Shown: positions 1 through 10,184 of the stretch, piece by piece | Position numbering within the stretch: position 1 is the stretch's first letter | How the letters are laid out: every line of letters begins with the position of its first letter | NCBI GenBank assembly: GCA_035538335.1 | Contig: DATLKN010000008.1 | Coordinates: forward strand, 1-64,000 | DNA length: 64,000 nt | Origin: AP-15 sp035538335 | GTDB taxonomy: Bacteria > Pseudomonadota > Alphaproteobacteria > ATCC43930 > CGMCC-115725 | Reading direction: 5' to 3' | Made by a program: the position numbers and the translations under genes | Notes under the pieces: model-generated | Databases searched by the model: none | Seen by the model: the letters and a program-made list of their open reading frames with translations, nothing else | Told to the model about the DNA's origin: nothing

Positions 1-259
1 CCCTTCACCAACTCGAAGGCCCTCGGTAAGCTCGCGATCGTCACAGCCTGTGGCATTGGGGGTGCTCCTCTTTGCGGACTTCAGCAACCCGCCGAGTACC
101 CCCTCTCACAGCCCTGACACAAATCTCCGTACATCACCCGCGCTCGTACCCTCCTTGTAAAAATACACAGAATCCCGATAGAGTTGTCGAAACTCGCGCC
201 TATCGAATGGCAGCTTGCGGCGCCGAGGCGGTGGTTACGTCTTCGCTGGGAGGGGGAGC

Positions 260-3200
260 ATGTTCGGCCGATTTCTTGCGACGATCACTGCCGCGCTCGC
301 CACTTTTACGGCAATGAGCCTGACCCCCGACCGAGGGCTCGCTGCGCCAGCGCGGCCGCCTTCGATCACGGCGCAGCTCGCCGTGGCGCATTTCCCCGAT
401 CCGCTGATCGCCACGGGTAGGACAACCGCGGCCGAGAACGCGGCGTTGTTGCGCGCGCTCGTGGTCTATCAGCAGCGGGCCCGCGTCGACGATCTTTCGA
501 GCCTTGTCGAGTTTCTCCAGGCTCATCCGCATTCGGGTTGGCGCGTCGCGCTCTTGACCAATCTCGGGCTTCTATACCTCCACTACGGGTATTTCTCGGG
601 TGCGCTCGCTGTCTGGGAAGAGGCCTGGCGCGATGGCAAAAACGCCCGTGGCCACCAGGCGCGGGCGCTGGCTGACGAGGCGGTCGGCAAACTGGTGCTG
701 CTCGAGGCCGAGCTCGGGGATCAAGGCCGGGTTGCAACGTTGCTCGATGAGATTGCGCACCGCCCGGTGAGCGGCGCGGCGACGTCCTTCGTGCAGATCG
801 CGCGGGAAATGCTATGGGTCATGCGAAACGACCCGAAGCATCTTTATTTGTGCGGCCCGGAAGCTCTGGCGAGGCTGATGCTGGCGAACGGCGCGCAGGC
901 GAAGGATCTGCGCTTCCTGTGGAAATTGCGTGCAAGTCCCAAGGGCGTGAACCTAGCGGCGCTGGCGCGGCTCGCCGCCGAGGAGAAGCAGCCCCTCGTG
1001 CCGGTGTTCCGCGGTCCCGGCGAGCCGGTGCCGGTGCCCTCGATCGTGCATTGGAAGGCCGGACATTATGCGGCGATCCTGCGCGAGAAGAACGGGCGCT
1101 ATCGGGTTGCCGATCCGGTGCTGGGTCAGCAGGCGCGATGGCTGACGAGGAGGGCGCTCGACGCCGAAGGCAGCGGCTATTTTCTTGCCCCGAAAGACGA
1201 GGTGAAATCCGCCGGCTGGCGCGCTGTCGATGCCGGCGAAGGCGGCAAGATTTGGGGTGCCGGCCCGACGAATGGCCCGCCCCCGACCGATCCGGGGCCG
1301 CCCGCCGATCCGCCTCCCGATTGCAGCGGAATGTGTGGCTACAACATCAGCGAATTGCAGGTCGGCGTTGTTCTGACCGACAACCCAGTCGGCTATACGC
1401 CGCCGATCGGGCCGTCGGCCAAGGTCACCCTCACCTATAACCAATTTGAGGCGAACCAGCCCGCCGTCTTTGGCTTTTTCAATGTGAGCCAGAAATGGAC
1501 GTTCAACTTCCTGACCTATATTCAGGACGATCCGAACAGCCCCGGCTCGAACGTCAGCCGCTACCGCGAGGGCGGCGGCGCCTGGCTCTACAGCGGCTAC
1601 AACAGCACGTCGGGCGCCTTCACCCCGGAGGACGAAGATGATTCGGTGCTGGTTCTAGCGTCGCGCAACCCGGTCACCTACCGGCGCTACCTGAAGGACG
1701 GCACGGTCGACGTCTATGCTCAGTCCGATGGCGCCACGAGCTACCCGCGTCACGTATTTCTGACCGCGATCACCGATCCGCAAGGCAATACGCTGACCCT
1801 CAATTACAGCAGCGTCGGCGGCCAGGTGGTGCTGCAATCGCTGACCGACGCGACCGGGCGACCGACGACTTTCATCTATGGATCATCGACTTCGCCGCTG
1901 CTGGTGACGGCGATCACCGATCCGTTCGGGCGCTCCGCCACGCTCAATTACGACAGCAGCGGCCGATTGATCTCGATCACCGACGTGGCGGGCCTGACCT
2001 CGACCTTCACCTACGATTCCTCGTCACTGGTCAACTCGCTGACCACCCCTTACGGCACGACCAGTTTCCTCTATGGCGGCAGTGGCAACCAGCGGTTCGT
2101 CGAAGTTGCCGATCCGCTCGGCCACCATGAGCGGGAGGAAACCTTGCAGCCGGCGCCGGTCCCGTTTTCCGACCCGTCCGCCACGGTGCCGCAAGGCATC
2201 CTTGCCCCTTTCAACCAATACCAGAACTACCGTGACAGTTTTCATTGGGACAAGCACCAGTATGTCGTTGCCGGCTGCAACACCAACGGTAGCGGCGGCT
2301 GCAATTATGCGATGGCGCGCGACACGCATTTCGCACATTACTTCTTCAATGGTAGCGTGCAGAATTCGACCGGACACTTTATCGAAAGCATCAAATACCC
2401 GTTCGAAAACCGCATCTGGTACGATTATGAGGGCCAGGAGGTGCCGGGCTGCAACGGCCTCGGCACCGCCTGCGACGGCAGCTATAACCAACCGATCGGC
2501 GTCGGCCGGGTTCTGGATGACGGCACGACCCAGCTGACGCAATACGGATACAATGCGGTCGGCAATCGGACGCAGTTCATCGATCCGGCCGGCCGAATTA
2601 CGAAGTTCCGTTATGCTCCGAACGGCATCGATGCTGTTGCGGTCCAGCAGGCGATGGACGGCGGCGATCAGACGATCGCCAGCTACACCTACAACGCCCA
2701 ACATCGGCCGCTGACCTATACCGATGCGGCCGGGGAGCTGACGCGCTACAGCTACAACCAGCGCGGCGAGCTGACGCAGGTAGTGCTGCCGCTCGGCCGC
2801 GTGTGGAAACTCGTTTACGATCCCGCCGGCGACCTTACGCAGGTGGTCAACCCGAACGGCAAAATCGCGACGAGCTATACCTACGATTCCTTCGATCGGA
2901 TCGCGACCAACACGGATTCAGGGGGCTATACCCTCGCTTACTCTTACGACAATTACGATCGCCTCACGCAGATCGCTTATCCCGACGGCACGACGCGCAA
3001 ATTCGTCTACAGCAATCTCGATTTCACTGCGGCGACCGACCGTCAGGGGCAGACGACGAGCTATGTCTATGACGCTGACCGCCATCTGGTCACGGTAACC
3101 GATCCGGCAGGCGCCAGTACAAGTTACGCCTATTTCGAGAACGGCGCACCGCAGAGCTTCACGGATCCGAACGGCAACGTCACGAAATGGACGATCGACG

Positions 3201-5140
3201 ACCAGAGCCGGGTCACGCAAAAGCAATTCGCCGATGGCAGCGCGGTAACCTATGCGTATGAGGCGACGACCAGCAGACTTCATTCGACGACGGACGCGCT
3301 CGGCCAGACGAAGCAATATGCCTATACTGTTGACGATCAGCTGGCCGCGGTCACGTACCAGAACACGGTCAATCCGACCTCTTACGCCTACTTCTATTAC
3401 GATCCGTTCTTCCGGCGGCTCATAGGGACATACGACGACAACACCGGCTGGACCGGCTTTTCATACGTGCCGGCCGGGTCGCTGGGCGCCCTCAAGCTCG
3501 GCAATGAGACAAATTCGCTTCTGAACGCGAACATCGTCTATGAATATGATGGCGCCGGGCGTCTGGTTGGACAGGACCTCGGAGGGATCCGGGAGAGGTT
3601 CGCCTATGACGCCCTCGACCGGCTGACGAGGCACGTCAGCCGGCTCGGCCAATGCAGTTTCTCCTATCTCGGACAGACGTCGCAGCAAACCAGTCAAAGT
3701 TGCGACGGCATTCGGCAGAGCCTCGCATATTTGCCGAACAGCGGCGATCGGCGTCTGAAGTCGATCGACAATTTCGGCGTGCACCACGATCGCTTCTCGA
3801 CGACGCCGGAGGACCTGATCAGCGCGATCGCCTCAAATGATCCGCTCGACAGCTGGAAATACGGCTACGACGCGGACAGCCGCCTCGTCAGTGCCAAATC
3901 ACCGGCCGGGTCGCAGCTCCAGCTGGCGCTCGACCCCGACGGCAACATGATCTCGGTGCATTCCGGCGCAGGCGACATGACCCTCGCCTATAATGCCGTC
4001 AACGAGCTGACCGGCACGAAGCTGACCACGTCGAAAGGCAGCACCTCCGTCGCCTACAGCTACGACGCGGACGGAAATCTCCTTTCCGACGGCCAGCGCA
4101 ACCTGAGTTGGGATGCGGCGAACCGGCTTCTCGGCGTCGGCTATGTCGGTCAGTCTCCGAAATCGACGCAGTTTATCTACGACGCGCTCGGCCGGCGGGT
4201 CGCGATCGTCAACACGTCGCAGACGGGCACCTCGGTGACGAGCCTCTTCCTGTGGTGCGGGCTGCGGATATGCGAGGCGAAAAATTCCCCGGGCAAGGTG
4301 ACGCGCCTCTACTATCCCGAAGGCGAAGTCATCCCCGCGACCGGAGCGCGCATTCTCTACGGCACCGACCAGGTCGGCTCGGTTCGCGACTTCGCGGTCC
4401 TCGATTCCCAGGGGACGCATTTCAACTCCTTGTATTACGGACCCTTCGGAGGACTCCAACAGGCGCCTTCGGGGCAACCGAAGCCTCAGTTCCTGTTCGC
4501 CGGCATGTTCAACGATCCCAGCAGCGGGCTCTATCTGACGCAGTACCGCGCCTACGATCCCACGATCGGGCGTTGGCTGTCGGGCGACCCGATCGGGCTG
4601 CGGGGCGGGCTCAACCTTTACGCCTATGCCCAGGGGAACCCGATCAGCCTCATCGATCCTTCCGGGCTGTCTTCTGGGCAATGTATGTACTACCCAGGCG
4701 ACCAACCTCCAGTCCAAGAACCGCTGCCGGGCGGGCCTTTTTTCTTGGGTGACCAACCGACCAACGGCGAGGGCAGCGGCTGGACGGGTGCCTACTGGCA
4801 GGGAAATCCCCCCGCATACGGCGTCTTCTACGGCGACGACGGCTCGGGACCATACTACCAGTATGATTGGGGCTGGACTGACGTCTACGGCAATCCCGTT
4901 GACAATCCGTACGATTCAACCGGCCTTCCGCCCCCGGTGCCCGACAAGCAACCTTTCATACCGATCTGGAACCTCTACAACCCGTTCAATTCGCCGTGGC
5001 CGGGTTACATCCCGAAGAACCCGCTCGGCATCTCGAACCCCTACAACACTAAGAGTGTCTCCTGGACGCTGCGAAACGGCCATCTTGCGATCACCAAGAG
5101 CCGGCCTGCGCATACGGTCAACCTCAATCCGCATCCTTGA
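260..5140 (+). CDS. Secreted RHS/YD-repeat protein with N-terminal C39-like peptidase domain
   Basis: A 1626-residue protein. I chose the ATG at 260 because a GGGAGGGGGA ribosome site precedes it and a signal peptide (about residues 1-29) follows directly. Residues ~60-320 resemble a C39-type cysteine peptidase: Cys198 (LCGPEAL), His269 (AGHYAAI) and Asp285 (VADPVLG) have the right order and spacing. From ~330 to ~1470 there are many YD repeats ending in the RHS core hallmark (GRWLSGDPIGLRGG, then LIDPSGL). The last ~155 residues form a Gly/Pro/Tyr-rich variable tail that I do not recognise. RHS proteins are large encapsulating shells, often polymorphic toxins. No immunity-like ORF follows; the next gene converges 41 nt away. 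The 259 bases before the start show nothing I can support. Confidence 0.9.
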   Translation: MFGRFLATITAALATFTAMSLTPDRGLAAPARPPSITAQLAVAHFPDPLIATGRTTAAENAALLRALVVYQQRARVDDLSSLVEFLQAHPHSGWRVALLTNLGLLYLHYGYFSGALAVWEEAWRDGKNARGHQARALADEAVGKLVLLEAELGDQGRVATLLDEIAHRPVSGAATSFVQIAREMLWVMRNDPKHLYLCGPEALARLMLANGAQAKDLRFLWKLRASPKGVNLAALARLAAEEKQPLVPVFRGPGEPVPVPSIVHWKAGHYAAILREKNGRYRVADPVLGQQARWLTRRALDAEGSGYFLAPKDEVKSAGWRAVDAGEGGKIWGAGPTNGPPPTDPGPPADPPPDCSGMCGYNISELQVGVVLTDNPVGYTPPIGPSAKVTLTYNQFEANQPAVFGFFNVSQKWTFNFLTYIQDDPNSPGSNVSRYREGGGAWLYSGYNSTSGAFTPEDEDDSVLVLASRNPVTYRRYLKDGTVDVYAQSDGATSYPRHVFLTAITDPQGNTLTLNYSSVGGQVVLQSLTDATGRPTTFIYGSSTSPLLVTAITDPFGRSATLNYDSSGRLISITDVAGLTSTFTYDSSSLVNSLTTPYGTTSFLYGGSGNQRFVEVADPLGHHEREETLQPAPVPFSDPSATVPQGILAPFNQYQNYRDSFHWDKHQYVVAGCNTNGSGGCNYAMARDTHFAHYFFNGSVQNSTGHFIESIKYPFENRIWYDYEGQEVPGCNGLGTACDGSYNQPIGVGRVLDDGTTQLTQYGYNAVGNRTQFIDPAGRITKFRYAPNGIDAVAVQQAMDGGDQTIASYTYNAQHRPLTYTDAAGELTRYSYNQRGELTQVVLPLGRVWKLVYDPAGDLTQVVNPNGKIATSYTYDSFDRIATNTDSGGYTLAYSYDNYDRLTQIAYPDGTTRKFVYSNLDFTAATDRQGQTTSYVYDADRHLVTVTDPAGASTSYAYFENGAPQSFTDPNGNVTKWTIDDQSRVTQKQFADGSAVTYAYEATTSRLHSTTDALGQTKQYAYTVDDQLAAVTYQNTVNPTSYAYFYYDPFFRRLIGTYDDNTGWTGFSYVPAGSLGALKLGNETNSLLNANIVYEYDGAGRLVGQDLGGIRERFAYDALDRLTRHVSRLGQCSFSYLGQTSQQTSQSCDGIRQSLAYLPNSGDRRLKSIDNFGVHHDRFSTTPEDLISAIASNDPLDSWKYGYDADSRLVSAKSPAGSQLQLALDPDGNMISVHSGAGDMTLAYNAVNELTGTKLTTSKGSTSVAYSYDADGNLLSDGQRNLSWDAANRLLGVGYVGQSPKSTQFIYDALGRRVAIVNTSQTGTSVTSLFLWCGLRICEAKNSPGKVTRLYYPEGEVIPATGARILYGTDQVGSVRDFAVLDSQGTHFNSLYYGPFGGLQQAPSGQPKPQFLFAGMFNDPSSGLYLTQYRAYDPTIGRWLSGDPIGLRGGLNLYAYAQGNPISLIDPSGLSSGQCMYYPGDQPPVQEPLPGGPFFLGDQPTNGEGSGWTGAYWQGNPPAYGVFYGDDGSGPYYQYDWGWTDVYGNPVDNPYDSTGLPPPVPDKQPFIPIWNLYNPFNSPWPGYIPKNPLGISNPYNTKSVSWTLRNGHLAITKSRPAHTVNLNPHP

Positions 5141-5181
5141 GGAGGCAAAGTATTCCGAGCGGCTGAGCCGGAGGGGTTGCT

Positions 5182-6657
5182 CTAAAACGAAAACGCGTAC
5201 ACCCGCCCGTCGGCGCCGACATAAAGGCGGTTGCCGGTCGCGATCAGCGTCTGCAAATGGCGCAGGCCGCTCAGTTGCGGGCTCATATAGAGCCTCCCTC
5301 CGGTATCGCCGCGAAAGCCCCAAAGCTGGTTCGAGCCCTCGCCGTCCACTATCCAGACGATCGGATTGGCGCCGCCGTCGGTGGTCGTGACGATCGGCGA
5401 GCCCGAGCCGTCGAAGTTGCCGTTGCACCAGGCGGTCGTCATCGACGGCGGCGAGCCGGCGCGGATGTCGAGGATGACGACGCCGTTATTGTGCCCGGCC
5501 CGGCAATTCGCCCCCGCCCCGCCAAAGGCGGCGTAGACGCCGTCGGCGGAGGGATAGGCCGCGGGCGCGGTGATGATCTCGCCGCTGGCGACGGTCATCG
5601 CGAGCAGGCTGTGGCCGATGCCGCCGAGGTTCTGCCGGTCGATCAGGTAGGCGCGGCGGTTCTTGCCGAGCGCCAGCAGCAGCGGCTGCGTACCGCCGCC
5701 CGGCAAGGGCGGGTCGAGCGGCAGCGGGTTGGTGCCGCCGATGTCGAGGTCGCGATTGTCGAGGCGGCGCCAATCGGCTGCCGCGAAAAAATCCGCCGCG
5801 CTCGGCGAGTGGGCGAGCGAGGGCGGCAGGCGGAACACCGCCTCGCCGTCGGCCCAGCGGCTGGCGCCGACCGTGTTGCCGGTGGCGGCGAAGAGGCTGC
5901 CGCCGCTGCTGCCGATCCCGCCCGGCGCCCAGATCCCGCCGCCCTGGGCGCGCGTCCGCCAGGTGACGATGTCGCTCGGGCTGGCGAGGCTGATGCCGAC
6001 GATCCAGCCTCGATAGGGGCCGCAATCGCCGAAATGCCCGCCATAGGGCACATAGACCCGGCCGCCGAGGATCGCGAGCGCGCCGCGCTGGTTCTGGTAG
6101 AGCGGCTGAAAGCCGCCGACCGCGGCGCCGATATCGACGGGCCAGCCCGGCAGCGTCGCGCCGTCTTTCAGCGACAGGCCCCAGACCTGATGATGCATTT
6201 GTCCGGTGCCGCCGGTGGCGGCGTCGAGGAAGACCGCCTGCGATTTGGCGTCGATGACCGGCGTGCCGGTGATCCCGAGCGGGTCGATATTGCCGCAAGG
6301 CAGCGAGGAGCCCGGCACCGGCGTGCCGAGCGATCGCGACCACAGGATGCCGCCGCTCGTCGCGTCGATGGCGTAGACGTTGTCGCTCTCGGTCGCGACG
6401 ACGAGCACCCCGGAAGCGGACCCCGGCGCCTGCCAATAGAGCGGCTGGGCGTAGAGGTTGCCGGTGAATTGCGGATTGAAGCTCGTGTCGAGCTGCAGCG
6501 CGGGGGCGTGGGCCCAGGTGAGCTTCGGCACGACGAAATTGCCGCTGCGGTCGGGCCGGCCATGGTAGGTCAGGACCTCGCTCGTCGGCCCGGCGGCGAG
6601 AGCGGCGCTGCCGCAGCCGAGCAGCAGCAGCCCGATCAGCGCGCCGAGGCGCTTCAT
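5182..6657 (-). CDS. Exported PQQ-like beta-propeller protein
   Basis: A 491-residue protein starting MKRLGALIGLLLLGCG. The leader could be a lipoprotein signal (LLGC) or a standard signal ending in ALAA, so it acts in the periplasm or at a membrane. The body shows repeated propeller blades of the PQQ-like type (VYAIDATSGGILWSR, VYVPYGGHFGDCG, LWGFRGDTGG, YVGADGRVYAFSF). No catalytic residues are evident; it may be a scaffold or a dehydrogenase-like fold. Its ATG overlaps the aminotransferase stop codon (ATGA), so the two genes are translationally coupled. Substrate unknown. Confidence 0.8.
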   Translation of the reverse strand: MKRLGALIGLLLLGCGSAALAAGPTSEVLTYHGRPDRSGNFVVPKLTWAHAPALQLDTSFNPQFTGNLYAQPLYWQAPGSASGVLVVATESDNVYAIDATSGGILWSRSLGTPVPGSSLPCGNIDPLGITGTPVIDAKSQAVFLDAATGGTGQMHHQVWGLSLKDGATLPGWPVDIGAAVGGFQPLYQNQRGALAILGGRVYVPYGGHFGDCGPYRGWIVGISLASPSDIVTWRTRAQGGGIWAPGGIGSSGGSLFAATGNTVGASRWADGEAVFRLPPSLAHSPSAADFFAAADWRRLDNRDLDIGGTNPLPLDPPLPGGGTQPLLLALGKNRRAYLIDRQNLGGIGHSLLAMTVASGEIITAPAAYPSADGVYAAFGGAGANCRAGHNNGVVILDIRAGSPPSMTTAWCNGNFDGSGSPIVTTTDGGANPIVWIVDGEGSNQLWGFRGDTGGRLYMSPQLSGLRHLQTLIATGNRLYVGADGRVYAFSF

Positions 6658-7976
6658 CGGCGGCGCCGCTTCTCGCGGGCCGCGGCGAAGGCGGCGTCGA
6701 GCAGTTCGGCGGCGCGGTCGAGCTGTTCTTCGCTCGTGCTCGCCGGCGGCACGAAGCGCAAGACGCTGCCTTCCCGGCGCAGGCTGAAGATGAGGCCGTG
6801 CGCGAAGGCATGCGCATAGACGCGCCGGCCGAACTCCGTCGCCGGCCGCCGCGTATGCCGGTCCTCGACCAGCTCGATGCCGAGCAGGAGGCCGCGGCCG
6901 CGGATGTCGCCGATTTCCTCCCAGCGCTGCGCCAGCGTTTCGAGATGCGCCGTGAAGCGCTCGCCGATCGCGCGCGCCTTTTTCGGCATGTCCTCCTCCC
7001 CGATGATTTCGAGGCTCGCCAGCCCGGCGGCGCAAGAGAGCGGGTCGTTGCTGTGCGAATGCGTCGCGACGAAGCCGGCCGCCGCCGCTTTCTCCTCGAT
7101 CGCCGCCGTCGCCGTGACGGCGCTGATCCCGACGCCGCCGCCGAAATGCTTGGCGACGGTGATCATGTCCGGCACCACGTCTTCGGCCTCGCAGGCGAAC
7201 ATCGCGCCGAGCTTGCCGAGCCCCGTCTGCTCCTCGTCGAGGATCAGCAGCATCCCCCGCTCGCGGCACAATTCCTGGAGCCGCTTCAGCCAACCCGGCG
7301 GCGGCTCGATGACCCCGCCGGCGCTGAACAAGGGCTCGGTCATCACCGCCGCCGGCTGCCCGCTCGCCTGCGCGTCGATCAGCTCGAAGCTGGCGTCGAG
7401 GCAGGCGTAGCCGCATTGCGGAAAGCTCTGGCGCAGCGGGCAGCGGTAGCAATAGGGCGCGATCATCGCGTGCGCCCCGGCCGGCAATTCGCCCTGCTCC
7501 CGGCGCCAGCCGGCGAAGGTCAGGGAGCGCGCCGTGTCGGAAAGCCCGTGAAAGCTGACATGCGGGCTCGAAACCTCGCGGCCGCCGGTGTAGAGGCGGG
7601 CGATGCGCACCGCCGCTTCGTTCGCTTCCGAGCCCGATTGCAGAAATAGGCTCTTGTCGAGCCCCTTCGGCATCACCCGCGCGAGCCGCTCGGCGAGCCG
7701 GATCTCCATGACGTTGAAATAGCTGCTGTGGGCGTGCAGCAGGGTGTCGCAAGCCTCCCTGATCGCCGCCGCGATCCGCGGATGGTTGTGGCCGAGCGCG
7801 GCGCACATCTGCCCGGAATTGAAGTCGAGATAGCGCCGGCCCTCGGTGTCCTCGACCTCCGAGCCCGCGCCCTTGACGAAGATCGGGCCGCCGGCCGCAC
7901 CGCCCGATCTGCCGTCCATCCGCGCGCGAAAACCGTAGCGGCGCGCCAGCTCGAGCAGTTCGGCTTCGCTTTCCAT
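6654..7976 (-). CDS. Class III PLP-dependent aminotransferase (dialkylglycine decarboxylase-like)
   Basis: A 440-residue enzyme. The ATG at 7976 has a GGGAG site just upstream; further upstream codons in frame lie in the divergent promoter region. Class III hallmarks are visible: the FNSGQMCAALGHNHPRI segment near the N-terminus, the PLP-binding Asp in LILDEEQTGLGKLG, and the Schiff-base Lys in TVAKHFGGGVGIS. The N-terminal SGQM and the SAGGVIEPP segment recall 2,2-dialkylglycine decarboxylases more than ornithine or GABA transaminases, but substrate cannot be fixed. It is divergent from the aldolase gene and coupled to the PQQ-like gene behind it, suggesting an amino-acid degradation context. 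Confidence 0.85.
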   Translation of the reverse strand: MESEAELLELARRYGFRARMDGRSGGAAGGPIFVKGAGSEVEDTEGRRYLDFNSGQMCAALGHNHPRIAAAIREACDTLLHAHSSYFNVMEIRLAERLARVMPKGLDKSLFLQSGSEANEAAVRIARLYTGGREVSSPHVSFHGLSDTARSLTFAGWRREQGELPAGAHAMIAPYCYRCPLRQSFPQCGYACLDASFELIDAQASGQPAAVMTEPLFSAGGVIEPPPGWLKRLQELCRERGMLLILDEEQTGLGKLGAMFACEAEDVVPDMITVAKHFGGGVGISAVTATAAIEEKAAAAGFVATHSHSNDPLSCAAGLASLEIIGEEDMPKKARAIGERFTAHLETLAQRWEEIGDIRGRGLLLGIELVEDRHTRRPATEFGRRVYAHAFAHGLIFSLRREGSVLRFVPPASTSEEQLDRAAELLDAAFAAAREKRRRR

Positions 7977-8101
7977 GGCCCATCTCCCGCCGGCAACCCG
8001 ATAGACGATACTCGGCCCGGCCGCCGCCGGAGAAGCGTGCTGTTGCGCCGGGCCGGCCGTCGGGCCAGAGTTGCCGCGACCCGTTGAAAGAGGGGAGGGC
8101 C

Positions 8102-8815
8102 ATGCCCGAGCCGGCATTGATCGAGGACCTCGTCGCCGCCAACCGGATTCTCAGCAACGAGGGCGTGCTCGACGCCTTCGGTCATGTCAGCGTGCGCTCG
8201 GCGCCCGGCGCCGACCGCTTCCTGCTCGCCCGCAGCATGGCGCCGGCACTGGTCGCGGCCGCGGACATCATCGAATTCAACCTCGACGGCGAGCCGGTCG
8301 GGTCCGACCGCCGCACGCCCTATCTCGAGCGCTTCATCCACAGCGAAATCTACCGCGCCTATCCCGCGGTCGACGCCATCGTCCACAGCCATTCGCCGTC
8401 GGTCATCCCGTTCGGCGCGACCGCCGTGCCGCTGCGCCCGATCTATCATATGAGCGCCTTTCTCGGCCCCCGCGTCCCGGTCTTCGAGATCCGCGAGACC
8501 GCGGGATCGGCGACCGATCTGCTGATCACCGACCCCGCGCTCGGCGCCGCGCTGGCGCAGAAGCTCGGCGGCCATCCGGTCGCGCTGATGCGCGGCCACG
8601 GCAATGTCGTCGTCGCGGAAACGCTGAAGATGGTGGTCTTTCGCTCGGTCTATACGGAAGTCAACGCGAAGCTCGCGGCGCAGGCCCTCCAGCTCGGCGC
8701 CGGCCGCGTCGAGTTCCTGAGCGAAGGCGAGATGGCGACCGCGACGAAGAGCGTCGGCGGCCAGGCCAACCGCGCCTGGGAAATGTGGCGCCGGCAGGCC
8801 GAGGCGCGGCGCTGA
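8102..8815 (+). CDS. Class II aldolase/adducin-family protein
   Basis: A 237-residue cytosolic enzyme of the fuculose/ribulose-phosphate aldolase-epimerase fold. The catalytic/metal elements are visible: a Glu in FIHSEIYRAYP, the two metal His residues in VHSHSPSV, and a third His in LMRGHGNVVV. The start ATG at 8102 follows an AGGGGAGGG ribosome site; the in-frame TTG at 8084 is the wrong side of it. It is divergent from the aminotransferase and lies 88 nt before the enolase-superfamily gene, separated by a palindromic repeat. It likely acts on a hydroxy- or keto-acid, but the exact substrate is unknown. Confidence 0.85.
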   Translation: MPEPALIEDLVAANRILSNEGVLDAFGHVSVRSAPGADRFLLARSMAPALVAAADIIEFNLDGEPVGSDRRTPYLERFIHSEIYRAYPAVDAIVHSHSPSVIPFGATAVPLRPIYHMSAFLGPRVPVFEIRETAGSATDLLITDPALGAALAQKLGGHPVALMRGHGNVVVAETLKMVVFRSVYTEVNAKLAAQALQLGAGRVEFLSEGEMATATKSVGGQANRAWEMWRRQAEARR

Positions 8816-8817
8816 TT

Positions 8818-8884
8818 GTCATTGCGAGCGCAGCGAAGCAATCTCGGCGGGATTGCCGCGGCACCTCCGGCGCCTCGCAATGAC
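8818..8884. repeat. Palindromic intergenic repeat, GTCATTGCGAG family
   Basis: Outer arms GTCATTGCGAG (8818-8828) and CTCGCAATGAC (8874-8884) are perfect inverted repeats. The left arm continues as GCGCAGCGAAGCAATC. The same element occurs at 49660-49721. It fills the gap between the aldolase and the next gene and could fold in mRNA. Confidence 0.8.
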
Positions 8885-8903
8885 AGCCCGCAAAGGTAAG
8901 GCC

Positions 8904-10016
8904 ATGGGACCGCAAATCCGCATCTCGAACGTCAGCGTCTTCACCGTGCGGATCGCCGCGCGCACCGTGCATTCGCACGGCATCGGCGACGTCGCCGCCA
9001 GCACCAACGTGATCCTGCGCCTCGACACCGATGCCGGGATCGCGGGCTGGGGCGAGGCGGCGCCGTGGGCCGTCTTCACCGGGCTGCCGGAAACCGCCGC
9101 CGCGGCGCTCGAGGTGCATCTGCGCCCGCTGCTCTTGCGTGCCGACCCGTTCCGCATCGGCGCGCTCCTCGCCGCCGCCGACCGCGCGATCGTCGGCTGC
9201 GGCGAAGCCAAGGCGGCGATGGAGATGGCGCTCTTCGACATCGTCGGCAAGGCGCTCCAGGTGCCGGTCTGCGAGCTTCTGGGCGGCCGCGTGCGCGACG
9301 AGATCCCGCTCAGCTTCACCGTCGCGAACCCCGATTTCACGGCCGATCTCGAATTCGTGCGGCAACTCGTTGCCGAAGGCATCCGGCTCTTCAAGCTCAA
9401 GACCGGCTTCGCCGAGCACAAGGAGGATTTGCGCCGTCTCGAAAAGCTGCGCGCGATCCTCCCCGCCGACGCCGAGATCCGCGTCGACTACAATCAGGGG
9501 ATGCAGCCCTGGGAGGCGATCCGGCGGCTGCGCGACATCGAGAGCTTCCGCCCGACCTTCATCGAGCAGCCGGTGCCGGCGGCGCAGCGCGAGGCGCTCG
9601 CCGCCATCACCGCCGCCCTCGACACGCCGATCATGGCCGACGAGAGCGTCTTCACGCCCTCGGACGCGCTCCTCGTCGCCGGGCGGCGCATGGCGGACCT
9701 CATCAGCATCAAGATCCAGAAATCGGGCGGCATGCTGCGCGGCCGCGAGATATCGGCTATCGCCGCGGCCGGCGGTCTCGCCTGCTACGGCGGCGACATG
9801 TTCGAGACCGGGATCGGCTGCATCGCCGGCACGCATATGATCGCCGCGACCGAGAACATCTCGCTCGGCTGCGAGTTCTACCAGCCGAACTACTACCTCA
9901 CCGAGGACCTTCTCGCGCAGCCTTTCCCGGCTGCCGGCGGCAAGGTCCGGGTGCCGACCGGCCCCGGCCTCGGCATCGAGGTCGACGAGGACAAGCTTCG
10001 GCGCTACGCCGTTTGA
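8904..10016 (+). CDS. Enolase-superfamily enzyme, muconate-lactonizing (MLE) subgroup
   Basis: A 370-residue mandelate racemase/muconate cycloisomerase-type enzyme. Visible active-site parts: the KxK motif in LFKLKTGF, metal ligands Asp (RVDYNQG), Glu (FIEQPVP) and Asp/Glu (MADESVF), and the opposing Lys in ISIKIQKSGG. A Lys on both sides of the barrel marks the MLE subgroup (cycloisomerases, dipeptide epimerases, acylamino-acid racemases) rather than mandelate racemase. I chose ATG 8904 because AAAGGTAAGG precedes it; ATG 8880 lies inside the palindromic repeat. Neighbours (aldolase, amino-acid importer, hydroxyacid dehydrogenase) suggest a role in catabolism of an imported small acid. Confidence 0.88.
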   Translation: MGPQIRISNVSVFTVRIAARTVHSHGIGDVAASTNVILRLDTDAGIAGWGEAAPWAVFTGLPETAAAALEVHLRPLLLRADPFRIGALLAAADRAIVGCGEAKAAMEMALFDIVGKALQVPVCELLGGRVRDEIPLSFTVANPDFTADLEFVRQLVAEGIRLFKLKTGFAEHKEDLRRLEKLRAILPADAEIRVDYNQGMQPWEAIRRLRDIESFRPTFIEQPVPAAQREALAAITAALDTPIMADESVFTPSDALLVAGRRMADLISIKIQKSGGMLRGREISAIAAAGGLACYGGDMFETGIGCIAGTHMIAATENISLGCEFYQPNYYLTEDLLAQPFPAAGGKVRVPTGPGLGIEVDEDKLRRYAV

Positions 10017-10184
10017 TTATCTCGCCAGAGCCAGATCATGGTCAGCTCGTTCGGCTCGGCCGCTCCATCTTGAGCTCGCCGCACCAGCCCCCACGCGAAA
10101 GCAGCAACGCTGAAATTGCCATGATCGCATGATATCTTGTGGTCGGAAAGGCCGCCCTCGGTCGTGGCAAATCTGAACGCAAAC

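Noticed and set aside
5182..8157. One 991-residue minus-strand reading frame
   Set aside because: Its first half is an out-of-frame shadow of the aminotransferase gene; only the part from 6657 has a start, signal peptide and propeller repeats.
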